DNA of 64,000 nt from the NCBI RefSeq assembly GCF_048595595.1, contig NZ_CP184347.1. The stretch is one strand, 5' to 3'. A model generated the notes under the pieces. It had not been told where the DNA came from and made no database searches. It saw only the letters and a list, made by a program, of their open reading frames with translations. The stretch is from Bacteroides pyogenes_A. GTDB taxonomy: Bacteria > Bacteroidota > Bacteroidia > Bacteroidales > Bacteroidaceae. Shown here piece by piece: positions 35,438 through 43,711 of the stretch (positions are counted from its first letter, which is position 1; every line of letters begins with the position of its first letter). The position numbers and the translations under genes are program-made.

Positions 35438-36166
35438 TTATTCGATACTCAGGAAGTAATTGTCGATTTCTTTGCCCTCTACCTGTCTTTGCCCTTCTTC
35501 TTCTTTGCGTATAAGCTCGAAAGCTTCTTCTTTGACCGAGAGTTTCAGCATCATGGGTTGCTGCCCCGACACTTCGAGCTCTTTCATTTCATTGCTTTCG
35601 GGCGTTATGCCTATGGCGGTAAGTCTGCCTTTAGTAAGTGGAATGCTTTCGTTGACGATTGTGCTGAGCTTGCCTTTCATGGTTGCTATGACAACATCTT
35701 TGTTCTTGCCCGAGAGCTTCCGGGTAGTGGCGAACTCATCGACAGCCTTGTTTATGTAACGTGCCACAACCGGATCAATCTCTCTTTCTCTTTCCAATTG
35801 TTCTTTCAGCCGGTCGGTATTGGTCAGCAACTGCTTGTTGATATGTATATAGCCTTTCTGCAAATCTTTCCGCTTCGGATACGCTTTTACGAATTCTTTC
35901 TGCATCGTATTGTAGACATTGCGCACCAGCTCTTTTCTCACTATTCCCTTTTGAGGATCATATACGCTTGTTTTCCGAGTTTCTTTGATACAAACGGGAA
36001 TGGTTATCTCCATATTGGGCAGGCGTACACGGGGAACGGGAAGGTGCCGCAGAAGTTCGTCTTCGGCATACTGCCGGGCCATACGTATACTTGCCTCGTC
36101 GGCTTGCTTTCTTGCCTCGCTGATCTGAGACAGAATATTGCCTAAAAAGTCACTTAACTCTATCAT
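35438..36166 (-). CDS. Cytosolic protein of unknown function (242 aa), partner of the DUF2589-like protein
   Basis: Residues 1-40 form a helix (MIELSDFLGNILSQISEARKQA), followed by VRLPNMEITIPVCIKETRK, whose beta character resembles the ligand-like strand pattern in the neighbouring DUF2589-like protein. A long charged helical middle (LEREREIDPVVARYINKAVD) and a beta-rich C-terminal part complete it. No signal peptide is seen. I cannot assign a function. The ATG at 36166 is preferred over an earlier alternative start because AAAGAG lies just upstream of it. Confidence 0.6.
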   Translation of the reverse strand: MIELSDFLGNILSQISEARKQADEASIRMARQYAEDELLRHLPVPRVRLPNMEITIPVCIKETRKTSVYDPQKGIVRKELVRNVYNTMQKEFVKAYPKRKDLQKGYIHINKQLLTNTDRLKEQLEREREIDPVVARYINKAVDEFATTRKLSGKNKDVVIATMKGKLSTIVNESIPLTKGRLTAIGITPESNEMKELEVSGQQPMMLKLSVKEEAFELIRKEEEGQRQVEGKEIDNYFLSIE

Positions 36167-36299
36167 TTTCTCTTTATTTATCAGATGTTTTGCCTTTATT
36201 CGGGAAATATGAGTCCGGATGCAGACACGCTTTACCGGACTCATAATTACTGACTGCTGACAGATGTATCTGTCTGTTGTTACGATCGATGGTCTGTCA

Positions 36300-36905
36300 T
36301 CATTCTGTCACTTTCTTCTCAAGCATAGACGACTCGAGGATACCGAGCATCTTTTCCATACCTCCGGGCATTTCATCTTGTACGGCACGAACGTGTACTG
36401 CCATGGAGTAGGTACGATCTACTTTATTGCCGGTAGTCGTACTCTTCTTATACGAGAACGATGCTTTCAGGTTTACCGACCCTCTCCACCACTTCTGCTT
36501 GAAGTTTAATGAAGCGCCTACTCCTAATTCCGAAGAGGTATCTTTAGTTTCCACCGCATTGATTTTGGCGTTGAAATCTACTGTCGCTTCTTCTACGCGT
36601 ATGAAAGGAATAGGGATGAGCGTCAGGAAAGGTACCTGCATTTCCATCATTTCTATCTTAGCCGGAACAGCAGCTTTTACTTCCTGTCCTTGCTCATTTA
36701 ATACAGCAGGCACGTAGGGTTGTGTCTCTTTAGGATACTTGAAAGTGACATATTGTGGCTTACCTTCATCATCGAATCCCATTGCTTTTATGAAGTCGAC
36801 CGTGCTTTGAGCTGCTTGCGACTGTGCTTCCACTACCGCTGTCAGCGGACCGCCAATCAGATTACTAAAATCCAAACTTGATAATTCACCTCCATAATTT
36901 GCCAT
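36300..36905 (-). CDS. DUF2589-like protein
   Basis: This 201-residue soluble protein starts with MANYGGELSSLDFSNLIGGP and a helix (AVVEAQSQAAQSTVDFIKAMGF), then has a beta sandwich: VPFLTLIPIPFIRVEEATVD, FNAKINAVE, and SVNLKASFSYKK. The order helix-then-'P(I/L)PFIRVEEATVDFNAKI' is the pattern I associate with DUF2589, a family of unknown role. It is separated by 133 nt from the 242-aa gene and 101 nt from the upstream lipoprotein gene. The regulator-like HU gene lies further upstream in the same direction. Confidence 0.55.
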   Translation of the reverse strand: MANYGGELSSLDFSNLIGGPLTAVVEAQSQAAQSTVDFIKAMGFDDEGKPQYVTFKYPKETQPYVPAVLNEQGQEVKAAVPAKIEMMEMQVPFLTLIPIPFIRVEEATVDFNAKINAVETKDTSSELGVGASLNFKQKWWRGSVNLKASFSYKKSTTTGNKVDRTYSMAVHVRAVQDEMPGGMEKMLGILESSMLEKKVTE

Positions 36906-37006
36906 AATGTAAATAGTTTAAAGGTTAATGAACTTAGTTTAATTACACTTAGATATATAATGTAGCTACCATATATATGCTTATCTGCTTCTATATTACC
37001 GGTTGA

Positions 37007-37573
37007 TTAGTAGTCATCGAACCTCAGACTTCCTTTCCAGTCGATGCTCACGGTATGCTCCTTGCCGTCTCCATACTCTCCTTCACCTTTTACCTTGCCG
37101 TCTTTCAGTACGATTTCGAAGACAGGCTTGCCGCCTTCGCTGCCAAGGTGTTTCACATAGAGCGTACCGCTCATGAAGACAGGATATGAACTCCCGGGTT
37201 CTCCATAAGTATCGAAGATTTTCTCAGGATTATAGCATTCGACGCTCCAATACCATCCGTCGTGTTCAGGCTCTTTCTTCGTCAGGTTGATGGTCTTGCC
37301 ATTATGGTACTCTTTCCCCGCCATTATTTTAATGCCCTTCTTTTCCGACACAAAGAGAATTATCTCGTAGTTGCCTTTATTTAATTCAACTTCATCTATT
37401 CCCGCATCGGTTACCGGCATTGTGACACCGTCGAGAACAATGGTGTTGGCAGGCACTTTGGGTTCGTTGTCATCGTCCTTCGAGCACGAGGCGATGGCGA
37501 ACGAGAGGGTGAATACTGCTGCAAGGGCGAAAGCTGCTTTCACCGTGCTTGCAAGGAAATGGGTTGTTTTCAT
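37007..37573 (-). CDS. Lipoprotein, paralogue of the one at 33763-34320
   Basis: This 188-residue protein has a lipoprotein signal (FAIASC, then SKDDDNEP) and a mainly beta mature part. It shares EYHNGKTINLTKKEP, SYPVFMSGTLYVKHL and GDGKEHTVS blocks with the copy at 33763, indicating a gene duplication that is much older than the tkt-segment duplication. It ends RFDDY. It is probably exposed at the cell surface or periplasm. No function is known, and I see no clear promoter. Confidence 0.78.
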   Translation of the reverse strand: MKTTHFLASTVKAAFALAAVFTLSFAIASCSKDDDNEPKVPANTIVLDGVTMPVTDAGIDEVELNKGNYEIILFVSEKKGIKIMAGKEYHNGKTINLTKKEPEHDGWYWSVECYNPEKIFDTYGEPGSSYPVFMSGTLYVKHLGSEGGKPVFEIVLKDGKVKGEGEYGDGKEHTVSIDWKGSLRFDDY

Positions 37574-37941
37574 AATGTTACTGTTTTTAGTTTAGTACTA
37601 TTGCTGTTTTTTAGTGCTGATACTATGGTTTAAATTACTCGCTGCGTAATTTACACCATATTATATATATGCTCATTCCGTGCCGGTGCCGGAAAGGAGA
37701 ACCATGACAGGCTGCCGGGAAGCGCTTCCAAGTGGGTTTCGCTGCGGCCGGTCAGCGGCGGTCTCTTCCGTCCGTTGACCGAGAGACGGGGACTTGCCGC
37801 TGCGTGAGGCTGTAAGCCTTTCAGAGGTCGCTCCCTTGACATGCCTTTCGCCGTGCTTGCATGCAGCACCGGTGTGTCATGGTTGCTCCTGTGGGCGGCG
37901 ACTTGTCTCGGCTGTGAAACGGGAAAGACGCACGTATGGCC
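37574..37941. other. Gene-free stretch with a 15-bp hairpin
   Basis: No gene is supported. A hairpin at 37624-37660 has arms TATGGTTTAAATTAC and GTAATTTACACCATA (one mismatch) and loop TCGCTGC. It lies between the HU-like gene and the lipoprotein gene and could end or attenuate the HU transcript, although no T tract follows. The GC-rich remainder (37690-37900) shows nothing I recognise. Confidence 0.4.
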
Positions 37942-38406
37942 TTATCCTGCCGGGTCGGGGGCTTCGCCTCCGCCTCCGGAAGCGGGCGGGGTGGCTCCTC
38001 CGCCTGCGGTGTGCGCTTTCGGGTTCGTTACGCGTATCTGCACGCTCTTGTACGCCTGTCGCATGCCCAGCTTGGGGTAGAAGCGAACGATGGGCCCTTT
38101 CAGGGCAGAGGCGGTGACCTCTTCTTCTTTTTCTTTATACACCGGGTTGACGATAACCTTCAGCATGCCCAAGTCGCCCAAGTCGACGGAGTCTCCGCGA
38201 CTCAGGGCGCGGTTCACCGTCTCGGCGAGCGAGGTGAGGGCGTTGCGCACGTCGCCCCGTGTGAGCGAGGTGGCGGCAATAATCTCATTCTCCAGCTGGT
38301 AGGAGGTGAGGTGCTGTTTGCTTACTTTGGGCACGGCATAGTACATGGTCTTGCCTTTGTTCTTGCCGATAGTCATCTTACGTGATTTTACTTCGAATTC
38401 TATCAT
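37942..38406 (-). CDS. HU/IHF-family DNA-binding protein with Gly/Pro-rich tail
   Basis: This 154-residue protein belongs to the HU-like group common in Bacteroidales. N-terminal residues (EFEVKSRKM..GKNKGKTMYYAVPK) are followed by the HU body (LTRGDVRNALTSLAETVNRALSRGDSVDLGDLGMLKVIV). The arm region ends near residue 125. A tail of about 25 residues is rich in Gly, Pro and Ala. It probably bends or packages DNA. It has a 23-bp repeat array about 85 nt upstream and no obvious promoter nearer than that. Confidence 0.82.
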   Translation of the reverse strand: MIEFEVKSRKMTIGKNKGKTMYYAVPKVSKQHLTSYQLENEIIAATSLTRGDVRNALTSLAETVNRALSRGDSVDLGDLGMLKVIVNPVYKEKEEEVTASALKGPIVRFYPKLGMRQAYKSVQIRVTNPKAHTAGGGATPPASGGGGEAPDPAG

Positions 38407-38490
38407 ACCTGTTTCAATTTATAGAGTTAATGTATGCCATAGTAATTTTATATAATAATGTACGCGTATCTTATAATATATAGGGCGAAA

Positions 38491-38778
38491 CCATCGCCCG
38501 GCCGATGACGGAACCATCGCCTGACCGATGACGGAGCCATCGCCTTGCCGATGACGGAGCCATCGCCTTGCCGATGACGGAGCCATCGCCTTGCCGATGA
38601 CGGAACCATCGCCTGACCGATGACGGAACCATCGCCTTGCCGATGACGGAACCATCGCCTGACCGATGACGGAGCCATCGCCTTGCCGATGACGGAACCA
38701 TCGCCTGACCGATGACGGAGCCATCGCCTTGCCGATGACGGAACCATCGCCTGACCGATGACGGAGCCATCGCTTTGT
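38491..38778. repeat. 23-bp tandem repeat array upstream of the HU-like gene
   Basis: Twelve full 23-bp units (starts 38491 to 38744) plus a partial thirteenth. The unit is CCATCGCCTTGCCGATGACG plus GAR, with alternation between CCTGACC and CCTTGCC variants. Each unit has an internal dyad CATCG-N6-CGATG. Because 23 is not a multiple of three, long open frames run through it on the minus strand without being genes. It is probably within the leader of the HU-like gene if the promoter at 38949 is used. Confidence 0.9.
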
Positions 38779-38948
38779 CCAATAAATAAAGGTGCTTCTG
38801 TAATCGCTCGGGGAGAACCGGAGAAGAGAGAGAGTTGACGATGAAGAAGGGTTTAACTTATTGCAGTTTGTAAAGACAGAACGAAGGATTTACCCGACAC
38901 CTTCCGGCTTTGTTGTTCCTTCTCCGGTTGCCCCGACTTTTTACATTA

Positions 38949-38956
38949 CAAATGTA
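38949..38956 (-). promoter_or_regulatory. Candidate -7 element upstream of the repeat array and HU-like gene
   Basis: CAAATGTA on the plus strand (TACATTTG on the minus) lies within the palindrome TACATTACAAATGTA. If active, the leftward transcript would carry the whole 23-bp array in a leader of about 540 nt. The rest of 38779-39108 has inverted repeats AACCGGAGAAG/CTTCTCCGGTT (38816-38826 and 38919-38929) but no gene I can support. Confidence 0.35.
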
Positions 38957-39108
38957 GCCTATCGGGAGGAAAGAGAGTTGTATGGAATGCGCATGGTTTT
39001 GTATCAGATGCGCATTAACATTTGTTTGGCTTCCGGGCACGCCGACTTTCCTGCCGGGGTGAGGGTTGGGTGCGCCGGGTGAGGGCGAACGCTCCCGAAC
39101 GGCAAGCG

Positions 39109-42100
39109 TTATCGGTTGCGGTAGGCGGTGGGGGTGATGCCGTATGCTTTCTTGAACGCGCGGCTCAGGTGCGAGGAGTCGGTGAACCCGCACAAGTCGG
39201 CTATCTGCATGACGGAGTATCGGGAGTCGGCGAGCATGCGGCGGGCATGCATGAGCCTTCTGTGCAGGATATGCAGGGAGGTGGGCGTTCCGGTGACTGC
39301 ATTCAGCTTGCGGTTGAGTTGCGAAAGGCTGAGCGACATGTGCGATGCCACGAACGCAGGAGTCAGTTGCGGGTCTTCTATATGGCTGTCGATGAATGCC
39401 GCCACATCATTCAGGAAGTCGAGGTTGGCTTTCTCGACTGCGTTCGCCCCTTCTTTTGTGTCTTCTTGTACGGGGATGCCACTGTCTGTGGGGGAGGTTG
39501 CGTTATCTTTAACAGAACGGTCATTCATGAGTCTTTCTTCCTCGCCGGTAGCAACGTTGTTTTCGGGGGAAGCTGTAACGATGGGAGGGGCTTCTTCCAT
39601 AGGCATAATAGAGTTGCCATGTGCAGGAGCGATTTTATACAGCATGGGGTTTTCCTGCGGGACGGAATTGCTTGTGAAGAAGGCGGCATCCTGCGTGAGC
39701 CGGGTATATTTCTCTTGCAGAAGACGGCGGGCGGCAAGCAAATTGTCGATGGTGACGAGGAGCTCTTCCGCTTGAAAGGGTTTGCGTATGTAAGCCTCCA
39801 CGCCGCAACGGAGCCCTGCGATGCGGTCTTCGTCGGTACTGCGGGCGGTAAGCATGATGACGGGAATATGGTTGACCAGTATGTCTTGCTTCAACTCTGT
39901 GCAAAGGGCGATGCCGTCTTTTCGCGGCATCATGATGTCGGTCACTATCAGATCGGGCAGATGCTCACGGGCCACGGCCAATCCCTCCTCACCGTCGGCA
40001 GCAGTGAGCAGCCGGTAGTATGGCGAGAGCAGTGTTTGCAGGTATAGGCGTACATCGGCGTTGTCTTCGACTACGAGCAGCAGGGGCAGGTCGGGATTGT
40101 CGTTCGCCGCAGGACTGTCGTTGGTTTCGCATTCATGAACCGCCACAGTATTTGTGGAGGTAAGAACGGAGGCAGGGAAGAGCATGGAGTCTGCAACCGG
40201 GCGTTCGTTCTTTTCGAGCCGGAGGATATTTTCATGGTGCCTGTTGCGGAGAGGCAGGCGCACGGTGAAGGCAGATCCTTTGCCGAGGGTGCTTTGCACT
40301 TCTATCTTTCCGTCCATCTTCTCCACCAGCAGGCGTGTGAAAGAGAGTCCGATACCGGTTCCCATCTCCTCTGTGGATCGTTCGTTGTGGTAGAAGAGTT
40401 CGAAGATGCGGGGCAGGTCCTCGGGATCTATCCCTACACCGGTATCGCTTACGCATATCTGCAAGGTTTCGTTTTGCAGGGTGGAAAGGCTGAAGTCGAT
40501 TCGTCCTCCCTCCGGGGTGTGCTTGATGGCGTTGGAGAGAAGGTTGCTTACCACCTTGTCGATGTAGAAGGGCACGAAGTCCATCTCCTGCGCGGATGCT
40601 TTGCTGCTGAACTTCAGCAGTATCTGCTTTTGCCCGGCGTATAACTGGTAGTTCTCGATGCTCATGCGCAGGTATGCCACAATGTCGCCGCGCTTCCACT
40701 GCGGATGGTCGCTTCCGCTTCTCAGCCGGGTGATGTCGAGCAGTTGGTTGACAAGCGAAAGCAGGCGGTTGCTCTGACGGTCGATGGCTTCGATATAGCA
40801 TTTGTGCTTGATCTCGGAGAGGCGGGGGTTTTTCAGTTGTTCGTTGAAACCGCGTATGATGGTGATAGGGGTACGGAATTCGTGGGTAATGCCGGTGAAG
40901 AAGTCCGTCCGTGCCCGCTCCACTTGCCGTAGTATCCGGTTGCTGCGAAGGCGTTGACGGTAGGCGTACCACAACAACAGCAAGACGATAAGCGCAAAGG
41001 CAAAGGCGGTGAGAACCAAATAAAGGGTAATCTGTCTGCGCATCTTGTCGGCCCGGTTCTCGGCCTCGATACGTTGCAAGCTGCGGGTGTTCTTCTCCCG
41101 TTCGAAGTTCAGCCGGAGGTCGATGTACCGGCTCGCTTTCTGTACACCTCTTACGCTGTCTTCGAGCGTTTGGCTCTCTTTGTAGTGCTTCAATGCTTTC
41201 TCGAAGCGTTTACGGCGGAAGTCGAAGTCGTGCCTCAGGCGGTGGATGGTAACCAGATGCTCGGGAGAGGAAATCTCCGTGGCTGTCTGTTCGGCACGCG
41301 TAATATAGCGGTTGAAACCCTCATCATTGTGTGTGAGCAGATGTATCTCCGCCATTGCTATGCAGGCTTCGAGCCAGTGCCATCGGTCGGAGATGCGATC
41401 CATCTGTTCATAGGCTTTGGTATAGTGTTCGAGTGCGGTGGTATAGAGCTTTTGTTTCTTGTATAGATGTCCCAAATGTATGTTGCACAACCCGATGCCC
41501 ATTTCAGAATCTCCTATGCGGTTCTGTTCCATCGATCGACGGTAATACACCTCTGCCGAGTCGTATTGTTCCCTCTCTTCGAATATGGCTCCCAGATTGG
41601 CAAGGTTGATAGCCTGTCCGATGGGGCTGTTCAGTGCGGTTTCCTCGTCGAGTGAGAGGCGGAAGAATCTCTCTGCGTCGTCGTAGTATCCCAGTGTGAG
41701 GCTTACATTTCCAATACCGTTCATTGACACCACCCGGTTCTTTCGTCCTTCGGGCGAGAGCTTGTCCGAATAGGCTTCGGCGTGTTCGAGCGCGCGGTAG
41801 TGGTAGTCGGAGGCTTCGGCCAATGCCCCGATACGGCGGAAATTAGTCCCCAGATTATTGAGCGCCTGCACAATCTCTATCGTGTCGGCCAGTGCGTATG
41901 CCAGCGTAAGCCCTTCCTGATGGCTGGCAATGGCATCCGAGAAGCGGGCATTCTCTCTTTGTATCTTGCCCAACTGCTTGTAACACAGCATCAGGGCGAA
42001 TCGGTCGTTGGCAGAACTGTAATGCTTCAACAACTCTTTGAGACTCTCTTCGTGTTTGATATCTTTCAGCTTATTTTCGAGGCTCAGGTAGTACTCTCTC

Positions 42101-42216
42101 GACTCCGCTTTATGGCTGACTCGCGAGCTACATCCCGCCAATAGCAAGAGGGTAGGAATGAGAAATAAAAAGAATTTGCCGCAAAGGCCGTACAGATTGT
42201 CTACCGTTTCTCTCAT
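39109..42216 (-). CDS. Hybrid two-component system protein with TPR sensor and AraC output
   Basis: This protein of about 1035 residues has a signal/lipobox-like start (LLLLAGC), about seven tetratricopeptide repeats (60-340), a membrane helix (ITLYLVLTAFAFALIVLLLL) and a HisKA domain (FFTGITHEFRTPI). An HATPase follows (NLLSNAIKHTPEGG, DTGVGIDPEDL, GTGIGLSF), then a receiver (VVEDNADVR, TDIMMPRKDG) and a C-terminal AraC helix-turn-helix. The phosphorelay and DNA binding are in one chain. Most such Bacteroides proteins have a beta-propeller sensor; this one is TPR-based and no adjacent glycan locus is seen. A Ser/Pro/Glu-rich linker of about 100 residues between receiver and AraC is unusually long. 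The ATG at 42216 lies downstream of the -7 element. Confidence 0.88.
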   Translation of the reverse strand: MRETVDNLYGLCGKFFLFLIPTLLLLAGCSSRVSHKAESREYYLSLENKLKDIKHEESLKELLKHYSSANDRFALMLCYKQLGKIQRENARFSDAIASHQEGLTLAYALADTIEIVQALNNLGTNFRRIGALAEASDYHYRALEHAEAYSDKLSPEGRKNRVVSMNGIGNVSLTLGYYDDAERFFRLSLDEETALNSPIGQAINLANLGAIFEEREQYDSAEVYYRRSMEQNRIGDSEMGIGLCNIHLGHLYKKQKLYTTALEHYTKAYEQMDRISDRWHWLEACIAMAEIHLLTHNDEGFNRYITRAEQTATEISSPEHLVTIHRLRHDFDFRRKRFEKALKHYKESQTLEDSVRGVQKASRYIDLRLNFEREKNTRSLQRIEAENRADKMRRQITLYLVLTAFAFALIVLLLLWYAYRQRLRSNRILRQVERARTDFFTGITHEFRTPITIIRGFNEQLKNPRLSEIKHKCYIEAIDRQSNRLLSLVNQLLDITRLRSGSDHPQWKRGDIVAYLRMSIENYQLYAGQKQILLKFSSKASAQEMDFVPFYIDKVVSNLLSNAIKHTPEGGRIDFSLSTLQNETLQICVSDTGVGIDPEDLPRIFELFYHNERSTEEMGTGIGLSFTRLLVEKMDGKIEVQSTLGKGSAFTVRLPLRNRHHENILRLEKNERPVADSMLFPASVLTSTNTVAVHECETNDSPAANDNPDLPLLLVVEDNADVRLYLQTLLSPYYRLLTAADGEEGLAVAREHLPDLIVTDIMMPRKDGIALCTELKQDILVNHIPVIMLTARSTDEDRIAGLRCGVEAYIRKPFQAEELLVTIDNLLAARRLLQEKYTRLTQDAAFFTSNSVPQENPMLYKIAPAHGNSIMPMEEAPPIVTASPENNVATGEEERLMNDRSVKDNATSPTDSGIPVQEDTKEGANAVEKANLDFLNDVAAFIDSHIEDPQLTPAFVASHMSLSLSQLNRKLNAVTGTPTSLHILHRRLMHARRMLADSRYSVMQIADLCGFTDSSHLSRAFKKAYGITPTAYRNR

Positions 42217-42276
42217 GCGATATTTGTTTGTTCGTATTTGCAGCGTTTGATTGCTTGCGCTTTGAACCTTTTGTAG

Positions 42277-42284
42277 CAAAGATA
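42277..42284 (-). promoter_or_regulatory. -7 element of the hybrid regulator gene
   Basis: CAAAGATA on the plus strand (TATCTTTG on the minus); the start would lie near 42270, which excludes the earlier in-frame start at 42279. Confidence 0.55.
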
Positions 42285-42404
42285 ATGTAATTTTATTAAT
42301 TAAACAGATTTAACGACAAATTTTACCGTCCTTTTTCGATCTCACTTGTGTCTCTCGCAGAGCGCATCACAGCATTCTGCCGGAGGTTGTATATACAAAG
42401 AGAA

Positions 42405-42433
42405 CCCGGAAGTATCATTGTTGAACTTCCGGG
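42405..42433 (-). terminator. Terminator of the galactose operon
   Basis: CCCGGAAGT (42405-42413) pairs perfectly with ACTTCCGGG (42425-42433), extended by GAG/CTC. On the minus strand it is followed by TTCTCTTTG. Confidence 0.6.
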
Positions 42434-42503
42434 CTCGTGGTTTCGTATAGATGGTGAGTTCTATCTCGAGAAGAACTGTAACCACCATCTTTTAATGTAC
42501 CCT

Positions 42504-43658
42504 TTATAGCAACCGGCGAGAACCGTCGCTGATAACTACTTCGTAGACTTTAGGATTCCTGCCGAACTTGGCTCTGAACTCTTCTTTGGTCTTCTCCACG
42601 AAGTTGTCGTGCAATTCCTCTTTTACGAGATTGATGGTGCAGCCTCCGAAGCCTCCGCCCATCACGCGCGAACCGGTTACCCCATATTTCTTGGCGCAAT
42701 CGTTCAGGAAATCGAGTTCTTCGCAGCTCACTTCGTAGAGTTTGCTCATTCCATGATGGGTTTCATACATTTTCTGTCCTACGGTTTCGTAGTCGCCTCT
42801 TTCGAGAGCGTCGGATACATCGAGAACGCGTTGGATTTCTTCAATCACATATTCTGCGCGCATGTAGTCTTCCGCGCTGATATCGTTTTTGGCTTCTTCC
42901 AACATTTCCATCGTGCAGTCGCGCAGGAATTCCACATGCTGATGTTTCTTCTTGATAGCGGCAACGGCATTCTCGCAACTTTCACGACGTTTGTTGTATG
43001 CCGAGGAGGCGAGTTCGTGTTTCACGACAGAGTCGAGCAATACCAACCGGTAGCCTTTCGGGTTGAACGGGAAATATTTGTACTCCAACGAACGGCAATC
43101 CAGACGAATCAAGCTGCCCGCCTTACCGAACAAGGAAGCGAACTGGTCCATAATGCCGCACTTTACTCCACAGTAGTTGTGCTCCGTTGCCTGTCCCACC
43201 TTAGCCAATTCGAATTTGTCTATCTTTCCTTCACCGAAGAGCTCGTTTAAGGCAAAAGCATAGGTGCTTTCCAAAGCTGCCGACGAAGACATACCCGCGC
43301 CCAGAGGCACATCGCCTGCGAAAGCGGTATTGAATCCTTTTACATCTACTCCTCGCTTTATCATTTCACGGCATACGCCGAAGATGTATCTCGCCCAGCT
43401 GGTGCGGGGAGCGTCTTCTTCTTTCAGTCCGAACTCTACATAATCTTTCAGATCGATGGAATACGCCTTTACTTTGTCGGTTCCATTCGGTTTGATTTCG
43501 GCCATGATGCCTTTATCCACCGCTCCCGGAAACACAAATCCTCCGTTGTAGTCGGTGTGTTCGCCGATAAGGTTGATACGTCCCGGAGAGGTATATACAA
43601 AACCGGTGGTACCGTCGAAATGTTTGATGAAGCGGCTTCTTACGTGTTCTATATCCAT
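42504..43658 (-). CDS. galK: Galactokinase
   Basis: This 384-residue GHMP kinase phosphorylates galactose at C1 in the Leloir pathway. GRINLIGEHTDYNGGFV (about residues 26-42) is the galactokinase signature. PLGAGMSSSAALEST is the ATP-binding motif, and GGGFGGC in the C-terminal part is motif 3. It is the last gene of a leftward cluster with a sugar transporter (53-nt gap) and galM, forming a full galactose uptake-to-phosphorylation unit. No galT is visible. Confidence 0.94.
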   Translation of the reverse strand: MDIEHVRSRFIKHFDGTTGFVYTSPGRINLIGEHTDYNGGFVFPGAVDKGIMAEIKPNGTDKVKAYSIDLKDYVEFGLKEEDAPRTSWARYIFGVCREMIKRGVDVKGFNTAFAGDVPLGAGMSSSAALESTYAFALNELFGEGKIDKFELAKVGQATEHNYCGVKCGIMDQFASLFGKAGSLIRLDCRSLEYKYFPFNPKGYRLVLLDSVVKHELASSAYNKRRESCENAVAAIKKKHQHVEFLRDCTMEMLEEAKNDISAEDYMRAEYVIEEIQRVLDVSDALERGDYETVGQKMYETHHGMSKLYEVSCEELDFLNDCAKKYGVTGSRVMGGGFGGCTINLVKEELHDNFVEKTKEEFRAKFGRNPKVYEVVISDGSRRLL

Positions 43659-43711
43659 GATATTATACTATTAATGGTTGATAAATTCTTGTATCTTTCT
43701 TATGATTTTTA

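Noticed and set aside
38419..38782. Minus-strand frames with RRWFRHRQGDGS-type repeats
   Set aside because: All frames stay open because the 23-bp unit lacks stops; this is the repeat, not a gene.
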